Origin: Sediminimonas qiaohouensis DSM 21189
Lineage (GTDB): Bacteria > Pseudomonadota > Alphaproteobacteria > Rhodobacterales > Rhodobacteraceae
Length of the DNA stretch: 64,000 bases
Assembly (NCBI RefSeq): GCF_000423645.1
Contig: NZ_AUIJ01000004.1
Coordinates: forward strand, 1 to 64,000
Reading direction: 5' to 3'
Shown here: positions 15,050 through 27,861 of the stretch, in pieces
How the letters are laid out: every line of letters starts with the position of its first letter
Position numbering within the stretch: the first letter of the stretch is position 1
Translations under genes and position numbers: made by a program
Notes under the pieces: model-generated
Databases searched by the model: none
Told to the model about the DNA's origin: nothing
The model's input: only the letters and a program-made list of their open reading frames with translations

Positions 15050-16267
15050 TCAGCCGAACTGCCGCGCGGGGACCGTGCCTTCGGCAAAGACATGGCGAAG
15101 CCCGTCCTCGGGTGTGCAAAGGGGTTGGCTCAGGGCCCATTCGAAGGCTGATGCGATTTCGGCCTTTACCTCTTCCTCGATTTCCGCGGCGCGCGCGTCA
15201 TCGATCACGCCCCAATCCACGAGGATCTTGCGGGAGATGTCGACCGGGTCGCGCTGCATCCACGCGCGCACCTCGCGTTCGGGCCTGAACGACGTGATGG
15301 CCAACGGATCATAGCCAAACGCGCCAAGCTCACCGGCCTTGGCGCCGGGTGCGCCCCAATGGTTGTAGTAGCGATAGGTCTTGGCCTCGATAAAGGTCGG
15401 ACCACCGCCCGAGCGGGCGCGGTTCACGGCCTCTTTCGCGGCGTTGTAGACCTGGATGACATCCTGGCCATCGACAACCTCGGTCGCTATTCCGTAGGCG
15501 GCCGCCGCATCGGCGATGTTCTTGTGCGGGCAGGAATAGGAATAGTGCGCGAACTGGTGATAGAGGTTGTTTTCCAGCACGTAGATGAACGGCAGATCCA
15601 GCAGCTTCGCGTTGTTGAGCGCCGAGTGGAATTGCGGCGTGGCATAGGTGCCGTCACCGGCGAACGCGACGCTTACCTGGTCGCTGCCGCGCGCGCGGAA
15701 CGCGAAGGCAGAGCCCGCCGCCGTCACGTGGCCCGGGCCGACCATCCCGTCGGCGCCAATGAACCCGACGCTGGGGTCCGAGATGTGCATTTCGGCGCCA
15801 TAGCCGCCGTTCATGCCGGTGGCGCGAAAATCCATTTCGGCCACCATCTTGGGGATATCCACGCCCTTGGCGATCGCGTGCCCGGAGGGCCGGTGCGTCG
15901 AATAGACAAGGTCGATCTGGTCGAACGGTCCGTCATTGCGCAAGGCGGCGCAAACGCCTGTCGCGACGGCCTCTTGGCCGGCGTAGAAGTGGTTGTAGCC
16001 GCGGTAATCGGGGTTGGTCAGCATCTGGTCGGCCTGCGTGCGCTCGTGCCAGCGAATGCGCAGGATCGTGCGATACATGTTGATCAGTTTCTCGTCCGAT
16101 AGATCCTTGGCGAAAAAGCCGATGTCGCCATTGGCCAAGGCACGGCTGCCGGTGGTCGAAACCACCGCGCCGGTGAGCGCGGCCAGCTTGAGGAACCCAC
16201 GCCGCGATTCGGATCGTGGCCCTTCATCGTCGCACCGCAACGTGTGTGCATTGTCTTCATTTGTCAT
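15050..16267 (-). CDS. E1-alpha-like thiamine-diphosphate enzyme with Tat signal
   Basis: A 405-residue protein. Residues 21-27 are SRRGFLK, a perfect twin-arginine motif. A hydrophobic stretch (LAALTGAVVSTTG) and a likely cleavage site SRALA-NG near residue 45 follow. The mature part is E1-alpha-like: IRWHERTQADQM, a thiamine-diphosphate motif from GDGTYATPQFHSALNN to VLENN, and a variant of the usual RGHS loop (YRYYNHWGAPGAK). Such subunits are normally cytoplasmic. Tat moves folded, cofactor-loaded proteins, which would suit an enzyme that must bind thiamine diphosphate before export. The neighbouring c-type haem proteins are exported too. Export is predicted, not shown; the signal could also serve as a membrane anchor. 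Confidence 0.88.
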   Translation of the reverse strand: MTNEDNAHTLRCDDEGPRSESRRGFLKLAALTGAVVSTTGSRALANGDIGFFAKDLSDEKLINMYRTILRIRWHERTQADQMLTNPDYRGYNHFYAGQEAVATGVCAALRNDGPFDQIDLVYSTHRPSGHAIAKGVDIPKMVAEMDFRATGMNGGYGAEMHISDPSVGFIGADGMVGPGHVTAAGSAFAFRARGSDQVSVAFAGDGTYATPQFHSALNNAKLLDLPFIYVLENNLYHQFAHYSYSCPHKNIADAAAAYGIATEVVDGQDVIQVYNAAKEAVNRARSGGGPTFIEAKTYRYYNHWGAPGAKAGELGAFGYDPLAITSFRPEREVRAWMQRDPVDISRKILVDWGVIDDARAAEIEEEVKAEIASAFEWALSQPLCTPEDGLRHVFAEGTVPARQFG

Positions 16268-16398
16268 GATTGCCTCCTCCCAATCTGGCTTTGGCAGGAC
16301 GCGTGAGAGGCATCCTGCGAAAGGCCAATGGTCAAAGGCTATGCCTGCATATCCGAGTCGTCATTGACGCGTGTTAAGCGCGGCAATCCGGCCCGCGA

Positions 16399-16644
16399 TT
16401 AGCCGAGTTTGCCCGCCAAATAGTCCACCGCCTTGTCAGGTGTCTCAAGGCGGGGATAATCAAGCTCGGGCACCGAAACGCCGAGTTTCTCGTGAAGGGC
16501 GCTCACGAGATTGAGGATATCCATGGAATCCAGTTCGAGATCATCAAGCAGGTGATCGTCGCCCGAGATATTGTCCGGGTCGAGATCCGGTGCGATGCGG
16601 ATCAGTTCCTCGATGAAGGCGGATCTTATTTCATCACGGGTCAT
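16399..16644 (-). CDS. Acyl carrier protein
   Basis: An 81-residue carrier protein with the phosphopantetheine attachment motif DDLELDSMDILNLV (Ser40). ATG 16644 is the start: the frame upstream is intergenic tandem-repeat sequence. It is not the fatty-acid synthesis acpP, which sits with fab genes elsewhere in such genomes. Here it lies between an AMP-forming acyl ligase and an E1 pair, and an MBOAT is in the same operon. By analogy to DltC it may carry an acyl group from the ligase to the MBOAT. The acyl group itself is unknown. Confidence 0.9.
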   Translation of the reverse strand: MTRDEIRSAFIEELIRIAPDLDPDNISGDDHLLDDLELDSMDILNLVSALHEKLGVSVPELDYPRLETPDKAVDYLAGKLG

Positions 16645-16662
16645 GGTGGCTCCTGCGCTTGC

Positions 16663-16695
16663 GGTATTGCGTCGGTATTGCGTCGGTATTGCGTC
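16663..16695. repeat. Three 11-bp tandem repeats upstream of the carrier protein
   Basis: GGTATTGCGTC is repeated perfectly three times (16663, 16674, 16685) and a degraded fourth copy follows. The array begins 19 bases upstream of the carrier-protein ATG, within the 98-base gap after the ligase gene. Variation in copy number could alter translation or RNA structure. Confidence 0.75.
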
Positions 16696-16742
16696 GGTGT
16701 GGTGCGGGCGCGGCGGCGTGCGCCCAGTGCCATGCGCCGTGC

Positions 16743-18494
<1,752 letters not shown>

Positions 18495-18609
18495 ATGTGC
18501 CCCCTTGAACTGGCTGGCGCATCCGGTGGGCGCCGGCGTCTGCCACGCATGATACGGGTGAAGGGTGCGGCTTAACCGCTGCATCCTCGCACGTGCGTTG
18601 CGGGGGGCG

Positions 18610-18828
18610 TCAGCCGCCCAGTGATTGCCCCTCGATCAGGAAACTGATCTTTGCGTTCACACGGTAGCTGACGATCTTGTTGTTCTCAATCGCCGCGTTC
18701 ATGTCCTTGATATAGATCGATTTAATGTTGCGCACCGATTCTGACGCCTGGGTAACGGCGTTCTGGGCTGCGTCCTCGAAGCTTTTGTTCGATTCCGCCA
18801 GCACTTCCACAACCTTGAGCATGGACAT
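18610..18828 (-). CDS. Dodecin, flavin-binding storage protein
   Basis: A 72-residue protein with the dodecin pattern: [20 protein letters not shown], then [18 protein letters not shown] and the C-terminal beta strand [10 protein letters not shown]. Dodecins form hollow dodecamers that bind flavins (or CoA-related ligands) in the cytoplasm and buffer free flavin. ATG 18828 has GGAGGG at good spacing; the upstream in-frame Met is not supported. It reads in the same direction as the acyl ligase operon 115 bases downstream and might be read through into it, though a separate unit is equally likely. Confidence 0.9.
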   Translation of the reverse strand: MSMLKVVEVLAESNKSFEDAAQNAVTQASESVRNIKSIYIKDMNAAIENNKIVSYRVNAKISFLIEGQSLGG

Positions 18829-19108
18829 CGATTCCCTCCTTGCTTCTGCTTCCGGCGCCTTGCTGCGGCACCGGTTCACGTACCCTAGCGCGCGGGGCGC
18901 GGGGGATCATTAACCTGCGGCAAGCACCGCAGAACGGCAGAGAAATCGCGCCGGTGATCCGGGGCTTGAGCTGCGCCGATTCCGCACAGGAAAATGCGAC
19001 GACTTCTGGATTAATCCGTGCTATCGTGCGTGGTGGTACGCGCAATTATCAGTTGCAGGCGGCACCCGTGAGGGCCGGCTGTTTGCCACTTGTTGGCAGG
19101 AGGTGCCG

Positions 19109-19858
19109 ATGGCCAATCTGGACGTTGAAACGACCCCGCTCGATACACTGTCACAGTTGGAGCCGGGTCCGCACGTCCCCCGCGCATCCGATCATGTGAG
19201 CCAGGTCTTGAACACCTATTCGCACGCGTATGGTGTGGCGGCGATCCTGAAGTTCGAGGGGGACGACAGCGCATCGATTTATTGCGCGCTGTCGGGGTGG
19301 CTGGCCGCGTCGAAGTCGATGGTGGACGGGGGGCGGCAAATCATCGACGTGGTTTTGCCGGGCGAGGTCATGGACCTGTCGTCGGGGTATGGCCACACTA
19401 GCTCAGTCCAAATCGAGACGCTCTCACACGCGGCGGTGGCGATCGTTCCGCACGCAGTGTGGGCAAGGCTCAGGGAAACGACCCCCGAGATCCGGAGCGC
19501 CCAGACCGCAACGAACGCCGTTTCCCTGTCGCGCATTTTCGAGCGGATGCTGCGCCTTGGAAAGGGGACCGCCGAATCCAGGATCGCCTATGCGATGATT
19601 GAGCTTTGCATGCGCCTTGAGGTGGCGGGAGCGTGCAGAAACGGCACCTTTCACCTGCCGCTGACGCAGCAGGTTCTGGGCGATTTCGTCGGCCTGTCGG
19701 CGGTGCACGTGTGCCGAACCCTCAGGCGGCTGGGCCGCAGGGGGGTGTTATCGACAGAGGGGCACATGACCGTGGTGATCCACGACGCGGGCGCGCTGGC
19801 CGATATTGCCGGTATCGATCTTGCGTATCTGCGCAGGGAGATTATCGCCGCTCGGTGA
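19109..19858 (+). CDS. Crp/Fnr-family transcriptional regulator
   Basis: A 249-residue regulator with an N-terminal cyclic-nucleotide-binding-like beta barrel (LKFEGDDSASIYCALSGWL ... VVLPGEVMDLS) and a C-terminal winged helix (LPLTQQVLGDFVGLSAVHVC RTLRRLGRRGVL, where the recognition helix is SAVHVCRTLRRL). No N-terminal Cys cluster of the Fnr iron-sulfur type is visible, so oxygen sensing by that route is unlikely. AGGAGG precedes ATG 19109; the GTG six bases earlier is part of the ribosome binding site. It converges with, and overlaps by 17 bases, the CBS-domain gene. The N-ATPase operon just beyond could be a target; no binding site was identified. Confidence 0.88.
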   Translation: MANLDVETTPLDTLSQLEPGPHVPRASDHVSQVLNTYSHAYGVAAILKFEGDDSASIYCALSGWLAASKSMVDGGRQIIDVVLPGEVMDLSSGYGHTSSVQIETLSHAAVAIVPHAVWARLRETTPEIRSAQTATNAVSLSRIFERMLRLGKGTAESRIAYAMIELCMRLEVAGACRNGTFHLPLTQQVLGDFVGLSAVHVCRTLRRLGRRGVLSTEGHMTVVIHDAGALADIAGIDLAYLRREIIAAR

Positions 19859-20258
19859 CTTCGCCGAGCACCTGACCGGCCAATTCCTCTGATGCCTTTT
19901 CGGCGATGTCCCCGATGGAGAGGACGCCAACAACCCGGCCGCGCCGGTCGCGCACCAGTAGCCGCCGCACCTGCAGATCGCCCATGAGCGCCGCCGCCAC
20001 GGTGACATCCTGATCGGCGAGGCAGAACGCGGGGCGGGGAGACATTGCCGGGCCCACGGGCGTGTCGGCGCGTGCATCGCCGACCGAAAGGATGCGCGTG
20101 ACGATGTCCCGGTCGGTGATGATGCCTACGGGATCGCCGCCGTCCAGAATCGGAAGCGCCCCGATGCCGTGCTTTTGCATTCTTTGCGCGGCATCGTGGA
20201 CGCTTGTACCGGGCGACACCGAGACGATGAAACGGGACATCAGGTCGTTGATCTGCAC
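19842..20258 (-). CDS. Two-CBS-domain protein
   Basis: A 138-residue protein made of a tandem CBS pair: MQKHGIGALPILDGGDPVGI with ITDRDIVTRILS in the first, and LMGDLQVRRLLVRDRRGRVV with GVLSIGDIAEKA in the second. Such pairs bind adenosine nucleotides and sense energy state, here as a stand-alone cytoplasmic protein. The 3' end overlaps the convergent crp/fnr-type gene. It is divergent from the N-ATPase operon and shares a 234-base intergenic region with it, so a link to adenylate status and ATPase use is plausible but unproven. Confidence 0.9.
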   Translation of the reverse strand: MQINDLMSRFIVSVSPGTSVHDAAQRMQKHGIGALPILDGGDPVGIITDRDIVTRILSVGDARADTPVGPAMSPRPAFCLADQDVTVAAALMGDLQVRRLLVRDRRGRVVGVLSIGDIAEKASEELAGQVLGEVTERR

Positions 20259-20444
20259 GGGCTTTACCCTCCTGGTGCCGGTGCGCCGCCCTTTCCCCAG
20301 ATCAGCGTGCTTGCCGCTGGAGGATCAAGGGCCGGCGACCGGGGCCACCTTGGGTATGTATCATGCCACGTTTGGGCCGGGGGGCGCTTTAACTGCCGTC
20401 AATGCCCGCGCGGGCGTGTTAAATAGTTTAATATAGGTCAATGA

Positions 20445-22265
<1,821 letters not shown>

Positions 22266-22269
<4 letters not shown>

Positions 22270-22547
22270 ACGACGAGGACGAGATAGACACCATCGCGCG
22301 CAAGGCAAAGGCGATGGAGGACGCCCGCAAACGGCGGCGCGAAAGCGCGTGGTACGGGCTGGCGATGTTCGGGATGGTCGGCTGGGCCGTGGCGGTGCCG
22401 GTGATTGCGGGCACCGCGCTGGGCCTGTGGATCGACAGGCGCTGGCCGGGGGAGGCATCGTGGACGCTGATCCTGCTGCTTGGCGGTGCCGCGCTCGGTA
22501 GTCTCAACGCGTGGTATTGGGTGCAAAGGGAGGGGCGCGATGACTGA
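22266..22547 (+). CDS. atpQ: N-ATPase AtpQ (AtpZ/AtpI-like) membrane subunit
   Basis: A 93-residue protein with a charged N-terminus and two membrane helices (LAMFGMVGWAVAVPVIAGTA and LILLLGGAALGSLNAWYWV). The GLWIDRRWP loop is typical of the AtpZ/AtpI family; AtpI-like proteins help assemble the c-ring or aid ion uptake. The position between atpC and atpR is the diagnostic one for N-ATPase AtpQ. Overlaps at both ends (ATGA with atpC, eight bases with atpR) show tight coupling. Confidence 0.88.
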
Positions 22548-22854
22548 ATGGGCCGACATGACGGCGGGCCCGGCGATATGGGCCCTGTGTTTCGCGGCGG
22601 GGATGGCGATTGGCGCGGTCTATCTGGGACTTTTGTGGGCGGCGGTGCGGGCGCTGAACGGGGCGCGCCCGGCCGTGTTGTTCATAACGCTGGCGGCGGC
22701 GCGGGCGCTGCTGGTCCTTGGTGCGCTGGCAGGGGCTATCGCCCTGGGCGCCGGGGCGGGTCAGATCCTGGCCGCGCTGGTGGGGTTCATTGCCGTTCGC
22801 GTGGCGGCCACCCGGCGCGCCGGCGCGGCCGAAAGGGGCGGGGCATGGAAATAA
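22540..22854 (+). CDS. atpR: N-ATPase AtpR membrane subunit
   Basis: A 104-residue protein with about three membrane helices (AIWALCFAAGMAIGAVYLGL, LFITLAAARALLVLGALAGA and ILAALVGFIAVRVAA). AtpR is found only in N-ATPase operons and is thought to assist ring assembly or ion access; its mechanism is unsettled. I use ATG 22540, which overlaps the atpQ stop, rather than an earlier frame start inside atpQ. The atpB start lies within its last codons. Confidence 0.87.
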   Translation: MTEWADMTAGPAIWALCFAAGMAIGAVYLGLLWAAVRALNGARPAVLFITLAAARALLVLGALAGAIALGAGAGQILAALVGFIAVRVAATRRAGAAERGGAWK

Positions 22855-23549
22855 GCCCCGACACCTGGGTCCTTGCGGAATGGCACGGCTGGCGCCTTAC
22901 TGCGACGGTGGGGTTCACTTGGGTGGTGATGGCGCTTCTTGTGCTTGGGTCGTGGGCGATCACCGCGCGCCTGAGCAGCGGCGAGAGCGTCTCGCGCTGG
23001 CAGGTCATGCTGGAGGTGATCGTGACCGCGATCCGCGACCAGATCAAGGAGGTGGGCACCGACGATCCCGACCGCTATCTGCCGTTCATCGGCACGCTTT
23101 TCCTTTTCATCGCGGCGGCCAACATCCTGAGCATCATTCCCGGGTACCAGCCGCCGACCGGGTCGCTGTCGACCACCGCGGCGCTGGCCATTTGCGTGCT
23201 GATTGCCGTGCCGCTTTTCTCGATCACGCGGCGCGGTTTGGGGGCGCACTTGAGGACCTATATCCGGCCTTCACCGCTGATGCTTCCGTTCAACCTGATT
23301 TCGGAGATCTCGCGCACCTTGGCGCTTGCCGTGCGGCTATATGGCAACGTGATGAGCGGCACCGTGATCGTTGGCATCCTGATCAGCGTGGCGCCGTTTT
23401 TCTTTCCCGTTCTGATGCAGCTTCTTGGCCTGCTGACCGGCCTGATCCAGGCCTACATATTCGCGATCCTCGCCATGGTTTATATCGCCTCGGCAAGCCG
23501 GGCGCGCCCCGATCCAGACACCGATGACAGAGACAAGACAGGAGACTGA
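22845..23549 (+). CDS. atpB: N-type ATPase a subunit
   Basis: A 234-residue membrane stator subunit. The essential Arg is in ISEISRTLALAVRLYGNVMS, and LPFIGTLFLFIAAANILSII and the C-terminal LTGLIQAYIFAILAMVYIA are also conserved. With the c-ring it forms the ion half-channels. The start ATG 22845 overlaps atpR by ten bases. The hydrophilic Asp-rich tail is shorter than in housekeeping a subunits. Confidence 0.94.
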   Translation: MEISPDTWVLAEWHGWRLTATVGFTWVVMALLVLGSWAITARLSSGESVSRWQVMLEVIVTAIRDQIKEVGTDDPDRYLPFIGTLFLFIAAANILSIIPGYQPPTGSLSTTAALAICVLIAVPLFSITRRGLGAHLRTYIRPSPLMLPFNLISEISRTLALAVRLYGNVMSGTVIVGILISVAPFFFPVLMQLLGLLTGLIQAYIFAILAMVYIASASRARPDPDTDDRDKTGD

Positions 23550-23552
23550 GCA

Positions 23553-23831
23553 ATGGACCCAAACCTTTGGATTGCAGTGATCTCGATCGCGACGGCGGGC
23601 CTGACCATCGCCATCGGCTCGATCGGGCCGGCGCTTGCAGAGGGCCGGGCCGCCGCGCAGGCGTTGCAGGCCATCGCCCAGCAACCCGACGCGTCCGGCA
23701 CGATAACGCGGACGCTTTTCGTCAGCTTGGCGATGATCGAATCCACCGCGATCTACTGCTTTGTCGTTTCGATGATCCTGATCTTTGCCAACCCGTTCAT
23801 CGACCTCGCGGCTCAGGCGGCCGGAGGCTGA
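23553..23831 (+). CDS. atpE: N-type ATPase c subunit with two carboxylates
   Basis: A 92-residue hairpin of two membrane helices. Helix 2 has MIESTAIY: Glu63, Ser64, Thr65 and Tyr68, the set of ligands associated with Na+ binding in c-rings such as that of Ilyobacter tartaricus. Helix 1 has Glu30 (PALAEGRAAA), where Na+ rings usually have Gln. A second Glu in helix 1 is a known feature of N-ATPases, and the c17 ring of Burkholderia pseudomallei, of this class, was reported to be proton specific. Ion choice here therefore cannot be read from motifs alone. Confidence 0.94.
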   Translation: MDPNLWIAVISIATAGLTIAIGSIGPALAEGRAAAQALQAIAQQPDASGTITRTLFVSLAMIESTAIYCFVVSMILIFANPFIDLAAQAAGG

Positions 23832-23835
23832 GCCG

Positions 23836-24672
23836 GTGAGCATTGATTGGCTAACGGTCGCGGCGCAGATCGTGAATTTCCTGGTCCTGGTGTGGCTGCT
23901 GCAGCGGTTCCTGTACCAGCCGATCAGCGAAGCCATGCGCCGCCGCGAGGCGCGGATCGAGGACCGCCTGAGCGAGGCCAAGGCCGCCCGCGAAGACGCC
24001 GAAGACGAGGCGAGGCGTTTGCGCGAAGAGCGCGCAGCGCTTGATCAGGAACGGCAGGGATTACTGGAGCAGGCACGCGATGAGGCGGCCGAGCTGCGCC
24101 GGGATCTGAACGCGGAGTTGCGCGAAGAGATGGAGAGCAAGCGCGCGGCATGGCAGCGGCAACTGGAGGAAGAACGCGGCGATTTCGCCCGGCGGCTTCA
24201 ACGGCGGGCCGGGCAGCAGGTTCTTCACATCACGGAACGGGTCCTTGCCGATTTTGCCGGCTCTGATCTGTCGGAGCGAATCGCGGAAACCTTCCTCTCG
24301 CGTCTCAAGACGCTTGATGCGGCGACCCGCGACAGGCTTGCCGAGGCCGCGGCGGAGGCCGAAAGCGCGGTTGTCACGACCGGCCACCCGATTGCGCCCG
24401 CGACCCGCACCAAGATCACGCGGGCGCTTCGCGAGGCGATCAATCAGGACATCCCGGTAAACTACAAAGACGACGAAGCGGGCCTTCTGGGCGCGCGGTT
24501 GATCATCGGCGAGCAGACCGTGGAGTGGTCGGCGGCGCGGCACCTCAAGCAGCTTGGGGTGGCGCTTGACGAGATCCTGGATACCGAGGGGCATCGCGCA
24601 CCGGCCACGGAAAAGGCGGATGGCGGTGACGCAGGCGACCAAGAGACCGAAGCGGAGGGGTCTGCGACATGA
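23836..24672 (+). CDS. atpF: N-type ATPase b subunit with delta-like C-terminus
   Basis: A 278-residue protein, far longer than a usual b subunit. The start GTG 23836 follows the atpE stop by four bases. It has one membrane helix ([20 protein letters not shown]), then a long Arg/Glu-rich coiled coil from about residue 35 to 130. A globular C-terminus of about 120 residues ([20 protein letters not shown] is its clearest part) resembles the end of the delta/OSCP subunit. The operon has no atpH, so this fusion probably supplies both peripheral stalk and delta function. Confidence 0.92.
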   Translation: MSIDWLTVAAQIVNFLVLVWLLQRFLYQPISEAMRRREARIEDRLSEAKAAREDAEDEARRLREERAALDQERQGLLEQARDEAAELRRDLNAELREEMESKRAAWQRQLEEERGDFARRLQRRAGQQVLHITERVLADFAGSDLSERIAETFLSRLKTLDAATRDRLAEAAAEAESAVVTTGHPIAPATRTKITRALREAINQDIPVNYKDDEAGLLGARLIIGEQTVEWSAARHLKQLGVALDEILDTEGHRAPATEKADGGDAGDQETEAEGSAT

Positions 24673-26204
24673 GATCCTTCATCGACAACGAGCAGGGATT
24701 CTTTGCGCCACTCGATCAAGCGTTGAAAAGGGTCAAACCCGCGCTGGATATGGCGCAGATCGCGCATGTCCTTTCTGTCGGCAGCGGAGTCGCGCAGGTC
24801 AGGGGGTTCACCGACCTGCATGCCGATGAACTGGTCAGTTTCCCGCACGGGATCATGGGCATCGCCTCGAACCTGCGGGAGGGGCGGGTCGGCGTGATTG
24901 TCCTTGGCGATGCCGCGCGCCTCAAGCCCGGCGACCGGGTACGCCGCACCGGCCGGGTCGTCGATGTGCCGGTTGGCGAGGCGCTGCTTGGCCGGGTGAT
25001 CGACGGGCTGGGCCGTCCGCTTGACGACGGGGGGCCGATAGACGCTGAGGCGCGCCATCCCGTTGACCGGCGCGCGCCGCCGATCATGCACCGTGCGCCG
25101 GTGAACGTGCCGCTTCAGACCGGCATCAAGGCAGTCGATGCGGCGATCCCGGTGGGGCGCGGGCAACGCGAACTGATCCTTGGCGACCGCCAGACCGGCA
25201 AGACCGCCATCGCTGTCAACGCGATCCTGAACCAGGGCGACAGCGGGGTCATCTCGATCTACTGCGCCATCGGGCAGCGCGCCTCGGCGGTGGCGCGGGT
25301 AGTGCAGAGCCTGCAAAAGGCAGGCGCGATGGAGCGCACGATCGTCGTCGTGGCAAGCGGCAATGATCCGCCGGGGCTGCAGTTCGTCGCGCCCTACGCC
25401 GCCACCACGATCGCCGAGTATTTCATGGAGCAAGGGCGCGATGCACTGATCGTGTACGACGACCTTACCCGCCATGCCCGCGCGTATCGCGAGCTATCGC
25501 TGCTGCTGCGCCGGCCGCCGGGGCGCGAGGCGTATCCGGGCGATATTTTCTTTATCCATTCGCGGCTTCTGGAACGTGCGACGCATCTGCGGGGCGATCA
25601 TGGCGGCGGGTCGCTAACCGCGCTGCCGGTGGTCGAAACCCAGGCGCAGAATATCTCGGCCTACATCCCGACCAACCTGATCTCGATCACCGATGGGCAG
25701 ATTTACCTTTCGCCCGACCTGTTCGACAAAGGCCACCTGCCCGCCATCGACATCGGCATTTCCGTCAGCCGCGTGGGCGGCAAGGCGCAGCTTCCTGCGT
25801 TTCGGGCAGTCACCGGCAATTTGCGGCTGATGTATTCCCAGTTCGAGGAGCTGGAGAGTTTTGCCCGCTTCGGCACGCAGATGGATGACGAGACGCGCGC
25901 CAAGCTGACCCGGGGCACGCGGGTGCGCGAGGTTCTCAAGCAGCGCGAGCATGAGCGCCTTGCCGCGCCCGAGCAGATCGGCGTGCTATTGGCGGCGACC
26001 GAGGGCCTGTTCGATAGCCTGAGCCGGGACGAGGTGCCAGCCGCCGAAGAAAAGGTGCGCGAGGCCGTCCTGCACGATCTGCCCGAGATCGTGGATAGTA
26101 TCGCGGGCGGTGCGCGGCTGACAGACGAAGATCGCGAGAGGCTGTTGCGCACGATGCGCGGCGCGCTTGGGCAGGATGGGAAGGGCCGGGATGGAGACGC
26201 TTGA
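24669..26204 (+). CDS. atpA: N-type ATPase alpha subunit
   Basis: A 511-residue non-catalytic alpha subunit with P-loop [36 protein letters not shown] and the [13 protein letters not shown] region. It starts with an ATGA overlap after atpF. The C-terminal helical domain is complete. With beta it forms the hexameric head. The sequence diverges from housekeeping alpha subunits in the same way as other N-ATPase alphas. Confidence 0.95.
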   Translation: MRSFIDNEQGFFAPLDQALKRVKPALDMAQIAHVLSVGSGVAQVRGFTDLHADELVSFPHGIMGIASNLREGRVGVIVLGDAARLKPGDRVRRTGRVVDVPVGEALLGRVIDGLGRPLDDGGPIDAEARHPVDRRAPPIMHRAPVNVPLQTGIKAVDAAIPVGRGQRELILGDRQTGKTAIAVNAILNQGDSGVISIYCAIGQRASAVARVVQSLQKAGAMERTIVVVASGNDPPGLQFVAPYAATTIAEYFMEQGRDALIVYDDLTRHARAYRELSLLLRRPPGREAYPGDIFFIHSRLLERATHLRGDHGGGSLTALPVVETQAQNISAYIPTNLISITDGQIYLSPDLFDKGHLPAIDIGISVSRVGGKAQLPAFRAVTGNLRLMYSQFEELESFARFGTQMDDETRAKLTRGTRVREVLKQREHERLAAPEQIGVLLAATEGLFDSLSRDEVPAAEEKVREAVLHDLPEIVDSIAGGARLTDEDRERLLRTMRGALGQDGKGRDGDA

Positions 26205-27087
26205 GGGGTTATCCGACGCGCTTGCCACGACGGGCGACATCCGCACGATCGTGCGAACGATGAAGGCGCTTTCGGCGGTGTCGATCCGGCAATACGAACA
26301 GGCAGAAGCCGCGCTTGCCAGCTATGAGCGCACGATCGAGCTTGGCCTTGTCGCGCTTTTGCGCGATCGCGGCGCGCGCGGCCTGTCCCCGCCCCAGACC
26401 GCGCCGGGCCGGGGGGGCGAGGCATTGATCGTGATCGGATCGGATCGGGGGTTATGCGGGCGCTACAACGAGACGATCGCCCGGTTTAGCGCGGAACGCC
26501 TTGCGAGCGGCCCCATGTTCCTCGCGGTTATCGGCGGGCGGGCGTCTGCGCGGCTTGCGGCCGATGGGCACCGCAGCGATTGGAACCGTGCGCTTCCGGG
26601 GTCGGTGGAGGGGTTGACCGCCACGGTTCAGGAGGTGATCGTCGAGATCGACCGATGGAGCCGCGAGCGAGGCATCGCGCGCGTTCGCTTGGCGCATAAC
26701 CGGCGCAATGGCCGCATCAACGCCGAGCCGAACGAGCGCCGCCTTCTGCCGATCCCCGAGCAAACGCTGAACGATCTTGCCGGTGCCGACTGGCCCGGCG
26801 CGGGCGTGCCGTTCTTTCGGATGCCGGCCGAGCGGCTTTTGTCATGGCTAGTGCGGCAGCGTCTTTTCGTGATCCTATACCGCGCCTTGGCCGAGGCGCT
26901 AGCCAGCGAACATGCCACGCGCCTTGCCGCGATGCAGCGCGCCGAGCGGAATATCATGGAAAGAGAGGGCGAGCTTAACGCGGCCTACCGGCGCAAGCGG
27001 CAGGAAACCATCACCCGGGAGCTTCTGGACGTTATCGCGGGGTTCGAGGCCGTGAGCGGATCGGACCCGGACCCTGACGAGGAATAG
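26191..27087 (+). CDS. atpG: N-type ATPase gamma subunit
   Basis: A 298-residue rotor shaft. The N-terminal helix has [20 protein letters not shown], the central Rossmann-like part has [20 protein letters not shown], and the C-terminal helix has [20 protein letters not shown] followed by [23 protein letters not shown] 26191 overlaps the atpA end and has AAGGG upstream; the ATG at 26167 lies deeper in atpA. It ends the N-ATPase operon. Confidence 0.94.
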   Translation: METLEGLSDALATTGDIRTIVRTMKALSAVSIRQYEQAEAALASYERTIELGLVALLRDRGARGLSPPQTAPGRGGEALIVIGSDRGLCGRYNETIARFSAERLASGPMFLAVIGGRASARLAADGHRSDWNRALPGSVEGLTATVQEVIVEIDRWSRERGIARVRLAHNRRNGRINAEPNERRLLPIPEQTLNDLAGADWPGAGVPFFRMPAERLLSWLVRQRLFVILYRALAEALASEHATRLAAMQRAERNIMEREGELNAAYRRKRQETITRELLDVIAGFEAVSGSDPDPDEE

Positions 27088-27195
27088 CGATACGCCGGGG
27101 CGTGCTACGCGGCCCGTTTAACCCGCGTTATTGACCTGTCGCCGCCACGCTGGCCAAATCGGGAATATCCCGGCAAGCGGAACGGTGGAACCGGC

Positions 27196-27861
27196 ATGTC
27201 TTATGATACGGAACGCCTTGTGCAATCCCTTCTCGACAGGAGCGGGAGCCTCTTCTCAGACGAGTTGGGAATCGACCTTGCAAGGAACACCCCGTCGCCG
27301 CTGTTTCGGTGGCTTTGCGCCGCGCTATTGATGAGCGCGCGTATTTCGTACCGGACCGCGGTGGATGCCGCTCGGGCACTTTCCGATCAGGGGTGGACCA
27401 CTGCGGGTCATATGGCCGAAAGCGCGTGGGAGGATCGCGTCAAGGCATTGAACCAGGCCGGGTATGGGCGTTTTGATGAGCGCAGCGCGACGATGCTGGG
27501 CGATACCGCCGAGCGGCTTTGCACTGACTACGGCGGCGATCTGCGCCGGTTGCGCGCGGCAGCAGGGGAAGCGCCCCGAGATGAGCGCGCGAGGCTCAAG
27601 GCGTTCAAGGGCATCGGCGACGTTGGCGCCGACATCTTCTTCCGGGAGGTGCAGATCATCTGGCCAGAGCATTTCCCGTTCCTGGACCGCAAAGCCCGGG
27701 ACGCCGCGCGGCGGCTTGGGCTGCCGGATACTGCGGAGGCCCTTGCCGATATGGTCGGGACCGAGCGCTTTGCGCACCTGGCCGCAGCCCTTGTTCGGGC
27801 CGAGCTGGACGGGATTACGGCAGAGGATCTGCTTGCCCCTTCAGGGGAGGTGGGACGATGA
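27196..27861 (+). CDS. Endonuclease III-like HhH-GPD protein, catalytic Lys absent
   Basis: A 221-residue protein with an HhH-GPD-like fold: helix-hairpin-helix LKAFKGIGDVGADIFFREVQ and the acidic residue in FPFLDRKARDA. In endonuclease III the lyase Lys sits in GRKTA; here the matching residues are GDVGA, so Lys is lost while the Asp remains. No C-terminal Cys cluster for an iron-sulfur centre is present. It may be a monofunctional glycosylase, as with AlkA-type enzymes, or a DNA-binding protein without activity. The stop overlaps the next gene by four bases, implying a two-gene unit. Confidence 0.75.
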   Translation: MSYDTERLVQSLLDRSGSLFSDELGIDLARNTPSPLFRWLCAALLMSARISYRTAVDAARALSDQGWTTAGHMAESAWEDRVKALNQAGYGRFDERSATMLGDTAERLCTDYGGDLRRLRAAAGEAPRDERARLKAFKGIGDVGADIFFREVQIIWPEHFPFLDRKARDAARRLGLPDTAEALADMVGTERFAHLAAALVRAELDGITAEDLLAPSGEVGR

